This document shows, piece by piece, positions 5,578 through 8,750 of a DNA stretch of 8,750 nt (position 1 is its first letter; every line of letters begins with the position of its first letter). Both the position numbers and the translations under genes were made by a program. The notes beneath the pieces are model-generated. The model was not told where the DNA came from, ran no database searches, and saw only the letters and a list, made by a program, of their open reading frames with translations. The stretch is from Anaerolineales bacterium (GTDB taxonomy: Bacteria; Chloroflexota; Anaerolineae; Anaerolineales; DRMV01), in the NCBI GenBank assembly GCA_027026295.1, contig JALVOR010000355.1, positions 1 to 8,750 on the forward strand, in the 5' to 3' direction.

Positions 5578-8500
5578 CTACGGTATCACCTCATAAATCA
5601 CCGTATCGCCATAACGGAACACCTCGCGCCAGTAGATGCCGTCGTAGCGCTCGAATTTCTTCAGCCCTATGCCGGGGTAGTAGGCGCGTTCCAGTTGTCC
5701 GACGACAATGTAGCGCACCTGATATTTGCGCAGGAAAGCCAACGCTTTCTGGATGTCGATGTTGCGGTAGAACTCGCCCACCGCGTCCACGCGCTGCTCT
5801 ACCCACACCGGGTTGACCACGCCGCGCTGCTGCCGCTGGTGCCAGTTCCAGCCCACCACGCCCGGCAAGCCGGTGTAAATCGTGAAGCGCGTCCCCCAGC
5901 GGTATTCCACCGTGTTGCCTTCCACAATGACCGGCGTGCCCTGGACGTGCGCCTGCATCCAGCGTATCGCGGCGGCATCCTGCGATAAAACCATGTCGGT
6001 ATCCTGGTCAAAGTAATGGGCGTAATCCATGTAGGCCATGCCGTCGAGGGTATGGGGCGTTTCAGGCGCCATGCGGTCTTGCATTTTGGCAGCCCCGCCG
6101 ATAACCGGAAACAGCGCCGCGCCCCAAACCAGTACCAGTAGTGCCCCGCCCCACCAGTGGCGCAAACGGGGGCGTTGCGGGCAGGCGGTCGCTGCCAGGT
6201 CGCCAAGGGCAACAGCAGCGGAAATGCTGAACAGCGTCCACACTTGGAAATAGAACTTGAACACCGTGTTCATGCGGGCGATGTCGCCCTGCAGCACGAC
6301 CACCTCGACCACCAGCGTCAGCGTCAGGCCGGCGCCGAGCAGCACAAGCACAATTTGTTCGGCCAGGGGGCGGCGCGGGCGTAGCAGCAGCGCGCCCGTC
6401 CACGCCAGCAGAGGCGCCACCAGCCACGCAATACGCACGCCAAGGGCAGCGAAGAAAGCCGCCACGACCAGGGTCAGCACGGCAGCCAGCGGCACGGTAG
6501 AGCGCCCCGTGCGCGCCCACCACCGCAGGCCGTCCACCGCCGGCGTTTCGGCCAGCCAGCGGCGGGTTTGCCATGCCAGCCAGGAAACCAGCACGAACAG
6601 GAACAGCCCCCAATGCACCAGATAGGCGCTGACGGGTGTGTGGGTGCCGTGCCAGATGCCGACTTTGGTGTAGCCCTGCGCGTACCAGTGTGCGTAGGGC
6701 TGGTAGAGCAGCAGGGAAGCCAGCACCAGCCCCGCCGCCGCGGCCATCGCAGCACCAATGCGCTGTGCCCGCGATGCGGGGGCGCGTGTTTCCCACGCGG
6801 CGTAGCCTGCTGCCAGCACGCCCAGCCCCAAATAAGTGGGGAAGTCCCACGTGTTGGTAGGGCGCAGCGCGCCGATGATCAGCCCGCCCCACAGCAGGGA
6901 ACCCGCCCACCAGCGCCAGCCCGGGGCGTGTTTCCGCACCCATAGCAGCAGCCCCACCGCCCACAACAGCGCCAGAATGGTCAGCCCTAACGCCATCAGG
7001 TGGGCGTGCAGGTCGGCGTAGAGGAAGGTGAAGAAGGGGAACTCGGTAATCGGCTCCACCTCGCCCGGCGCGGGAATCACGCGGCTGGGGGACCAATACC
7101 AGTCGCCGATGCCATAAGGCAGGTGCATGCCCTGCAGCGTTTTCAGGAAGCCCTGATAAGCCCACGTGAAGTGCTGTATCAGCGAGCCTTCGATTTTACC
7201 GCCCGGCGCTGCCAGCCGCTGGAAGCCTTCCCAAATCATCTTTACGGTGCCCAGGTTGCCTAACAGCGCCAGCCCGATGGCGCCTGCCAGCCCTGCCAGC
7301 CGCGGCGAGAGGGAACGCTTTCCCAGGGCGGCATACAGCCCGCGGGCAAAGGCAAACGCGGTCAGCGCCACCGTGGCGAACAGGGTGGGCAGAATCAGGT
7401 TGTAGGCGAACGTCGGCGCAAGGCCGAGCAGTTTCACCGGCATGCCCACCAGCACAAAGCCCCAATAGTAGTAGTTGATGTAGCCGCGAGCAAACCACGG
7501 GTCGTAGGGCGGGAAGGTGGCGCTCTTCAGCACCGCGGTGAAATACGACAGATCCATCGGCTTCTCGCCGCCCTTCCACGGGTGCCACAGGTCGGGGTTT
7601 TGCCAGCGGATGTAAAGATCGAGCAGGAAGAAAGCGAGGAAGAAGGCTTCTACCCACAAAATTTCACGCTTGCGGCGGCGAATATCTTCCTTAAAGGCCG
7701 GCCACTGCCGCCACGCCGCCCAGGCGGAAGCCAGCGCGAAGACGGCCAGCAGCCCCCACAGCGCGGCGCGGGTCACAGGCAGCCCCGCCGAGCCCCACAG
7801 CCACGCGAGGTAGGCATAGAGCAGCATGCCCGCGAGGCGCGCTGCCGGGTAGCCGCCATCGGGAAAGGCGCTGAAAAACGGGCGCAGCAGCGGCCACGCC
7901 AGCCAGCCCAGCAGGGCAATCAGCAGATACCACGCCACCACGCCCAGCGCGCGCCAGCGGTTGAGCGGGTTTCCCGCCGAAAACAGGCGGCTGAAAGTGC
8001 CGCTGATTTGTTGCAGCCCCCAGCGTGCCGGCGGCAGCAGCAGGTTGGCGGGGTGGGGCGGCGCTTCGCCGGGCAAAACGTGCACCACGGTGTCCAGATC
8101 GACGCTTTCCAGCAGGGCATGGGTGTGGGCGCGATCGTAGGCTTCCCAGTTCTTGCGGAAGACGAACACTTTGGGGTGGTCGTATACGGTGAAGGCTTCC
8201 TCGGCGGGCTGGTCGTTGATGCGGAAGCCGCCCAGTGCCGGGTCGGATTCGAACACCGCCACCAGATCATAGCCGAATTTGCCGCTGTAGGTGCCCACCT
8301 GAGCAGTGTCGTAGCAGTGTTCCACGGTTTCCCACGGCGGGCAGCCCAGCAGGTCGTGGTAATAGGCGTCCACCAGCGGGTAGCGCTCGGGCAGGCGGGG
8401 CAGGCTGCCCCACTGGCGGCTGGAAGTAATCAGGATGTAGTCGGCTTCGTCGAGGATGTTCGCCATGCGGTTGCGCTTTTCGGCGTCGTCATCCCAATAC

Positions 8501-8748
8501 ATTTCGAAGTTCAGCCCCTGGTAGATGCCGCCGAAGGGGTCATAGCCTGCCATGCGCAGGGGCAGGCCGTCGTCCCATGAGGTTTCGTTGGCGATGTTTG
8601 CGCCCAGCAGCCGCAGTTGGCCGTTGTCAATGCTCAACGTGAGGGTGTAGGTTTCGCCTTTGGTGAGGGTGACGGCAGGGGAAAGGGGCATGCGGATGTT
8701 TTGGGGCGGCTGGGCGGCGTCGGGCGCAGGCTGCACGGTGGTTTGGGT
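5578..8748 (-). CDS. DUF2298 ("YYY motif") giant membrane protein, probable GT-C-like glycosyltransferase, N-terminus off the window
   Basis: At least 1,056 codons read in frame from the right edge to a TAG at 5578. Numbering from the codon at 8736 (a GTG, probably internal), residues 1-205 form a soluble domain with ANIANETSWDDGLPLR and GYDPFGGIYQG (46-74) and FTVYDHPKVFVFRK (182-195). This resembles the extracytoplasmic tail of a preceding membrane module. From about 262 there are many hydrophobic helices. Family marks of DUF2298/Chlor_Arch_YYY follow: EKPMDLSYFTAVLKS (391-405), PPYDPWFARGYINYYYWG (409-426), FLYADLHAHL (571-580), LRPTNTWDFPTY (624-635) and ARMNTVFKFYFQVW (820-833). A second extracytoplasmic tail fills about 895-1052. 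The architecture suggests a lipid-linked sugar transferase of the GT-C type, but no activity is established for the family. Its neighbours do not point to a pathway. The family call is firm; the enzymatic role is inference. Confidence 0.88.
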   Translation of the reverse strand, partial: TQTTVQPAPDAAQPPQNIRMPLSPAVTLTKGETYTLTLSIDNGQLRLLGANIANETSWDDGLPLRMAGYDPFGGIYQGLNFEMYWDDDAEKRNRMANILDEADYILITSSRQWGSLPRLPERYPLVDAYYHDLLGCPPWETVEHCYDTAQVGTYSGKFGYDLVAVFESDPALGGFRINDQPAEEAFTVYDHPKVFVFRKNWEAYDRAHTHALLESVDLDTVVHVLPGEAPPHPANLLLPPARWGLQQISGTFSRLFSAGNPLNRWRALGVVAWYLLIALLGWLAWPLLRPFFSAFPDGGYPAARLAGMLLYAYLAWLWGSAGLPVTRAALWGLLAVFALASAWAAWRQWPAFKEDIRRRKREILWVEAFFLAFFLLDLYIRWQNPDLWHPWKGGEKPMDLSYFTAVLKSATFPPYDPWFARGYINYYYWGFVLVGMPVKLLGLAPTFAYNLILPTLFATVALTAFAFARGLYAALGKRSLSPRLAGLAGAIGLALLGNLGTVKMIWEGFQRLAAPGGKIEGSLIQHFTWAYQGFLKTLQGMHLPYGIGDWYWSPSRVIPAPGEVEPITEFPFFTFLYADLHAHLMALGLTILALLWAVGLLLWVRKHAPGWRWWAGSLLWGGLIIGALRPTNTWDFPTYLGLGVLAAGYAAWETRAPASRAQRIGAAMAAAAGLVLASLLLYQPYAHWYAQGYTKVGIWHGTHTPVSAYLVHWGLFLFVLVSWLAWQTRRWLAETPAVDGLRWWARTGRSTVPLAAVLTLVVAAFFAALGVRIAWLVAPLLAWTGALLLRPRRPLAEQIVLVLLGAGLTLTLVVEVVVLQGDIARMNTVFKFYFQVWTLFSISAAVALGDLAATACPQRPRLRHWWGGALLVLVWGAALFPVIGGAAKMQDRMAPETPHTLDGMAYMDYAHYFDQDTDMVLSQDAAAIRWMQAHVQGTPVIVEGNTVEYRWGTRFTIYTGLPGVVGWNWHQRQQRGVVNPVWVEQRVDAVGEFYRNIDIQKALAFLRKYQVRYIVVGQLERAYYPGIGLKKFERYDGIYWREVFRYGDTVIYEVIP

Positions 8749-8750
8749 GG

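Noticed and set aside
6062..7165. 367-codon open frame on the - strand within the DUF2298 gene in another frame
   Set aside because: The overlapping frame carries all conserved DUF2298 motifs, and this one is Arg/Pro/Gly-rich noise. It is also no sign of a frameshift, as the main frame continues unbroken.
7582..8580. 332-codon open frame on the + strand opposite the DUF2298 gene
   Set aside because: It is antisense to a clearly conserved protein, with low-complexity Gln/Arg-rich translation and no family resemblance.
8734..8736. GTG at 8736 as the true start of the DUF2298 protein
   Set aside because: The frame stays open to the window edge, no ribosome site is seen, there is no signal or membrane segment, and the following residues look like the middle of a larger protein.

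Overview
The window reads as a stretch of chromosome from a GC-rich member of the Chloroflexota, most likely Anaerolineae or a relative. The main reason is the very long DUF2298/"YYY motif" membrane protein at the right, a family described mainly from Chloroflexota and archaea. A lipoprotein-type solute-binding protein with a valine/threonine-rich linker after the lipobox also fits. The assignment is inferred from gene content, not from a marker gene.

Layout, left to right. (1) The last 67 codons of an rtcB RNA ligase gene on the + strand (2-205). (2) A short convergent intergenic region with a degenerate tandem repeat and the terminator of the next operon. (3) A complete four-gene amino-acid ABC transporter operon on the - strand, transcribed right to left as aapJ (4810-3689), aapQ (3604-2426), aapM (2423-1212) and aapP (1194-370). 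It has a candidate promoter and structured leader upstream of aapJ, an intrinsic terminator between aapJ and aapQ, and a second intrinsic terminator after aapP. (4) A ybaK/EbsC-family aminoacyl-tRNA deacylase gene on the - strand (5480-4965). (5) A 97-base gap holding a GCAGA-type degenerate repeat and a 12-bp stem-loop. (6) The 3' part (at least 1,056 codons) of a giant DUF2298 membrane protein gene on the - strand that runs off the right edge.

How the genes work together. AapJ binds L-amino acids outside the membrane, AapQ and AapM form the heterodimeric channel, and AapP supplies the ATPase. The terminator after aapJ would let the binding protein be made in excess over the membrane parts. 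rtcB, ybaK and the DUF2298 gene have no evident functional link to the transporter.

No stretch longer than 300 bases lacks a gene; the largest gap is 206-369. I found no tRNA, rRNA, CRISPR array, insertion sequence or attachment site. The content is mostly ordinary. The least understood item is the tandem-fused DUF2298 protein.
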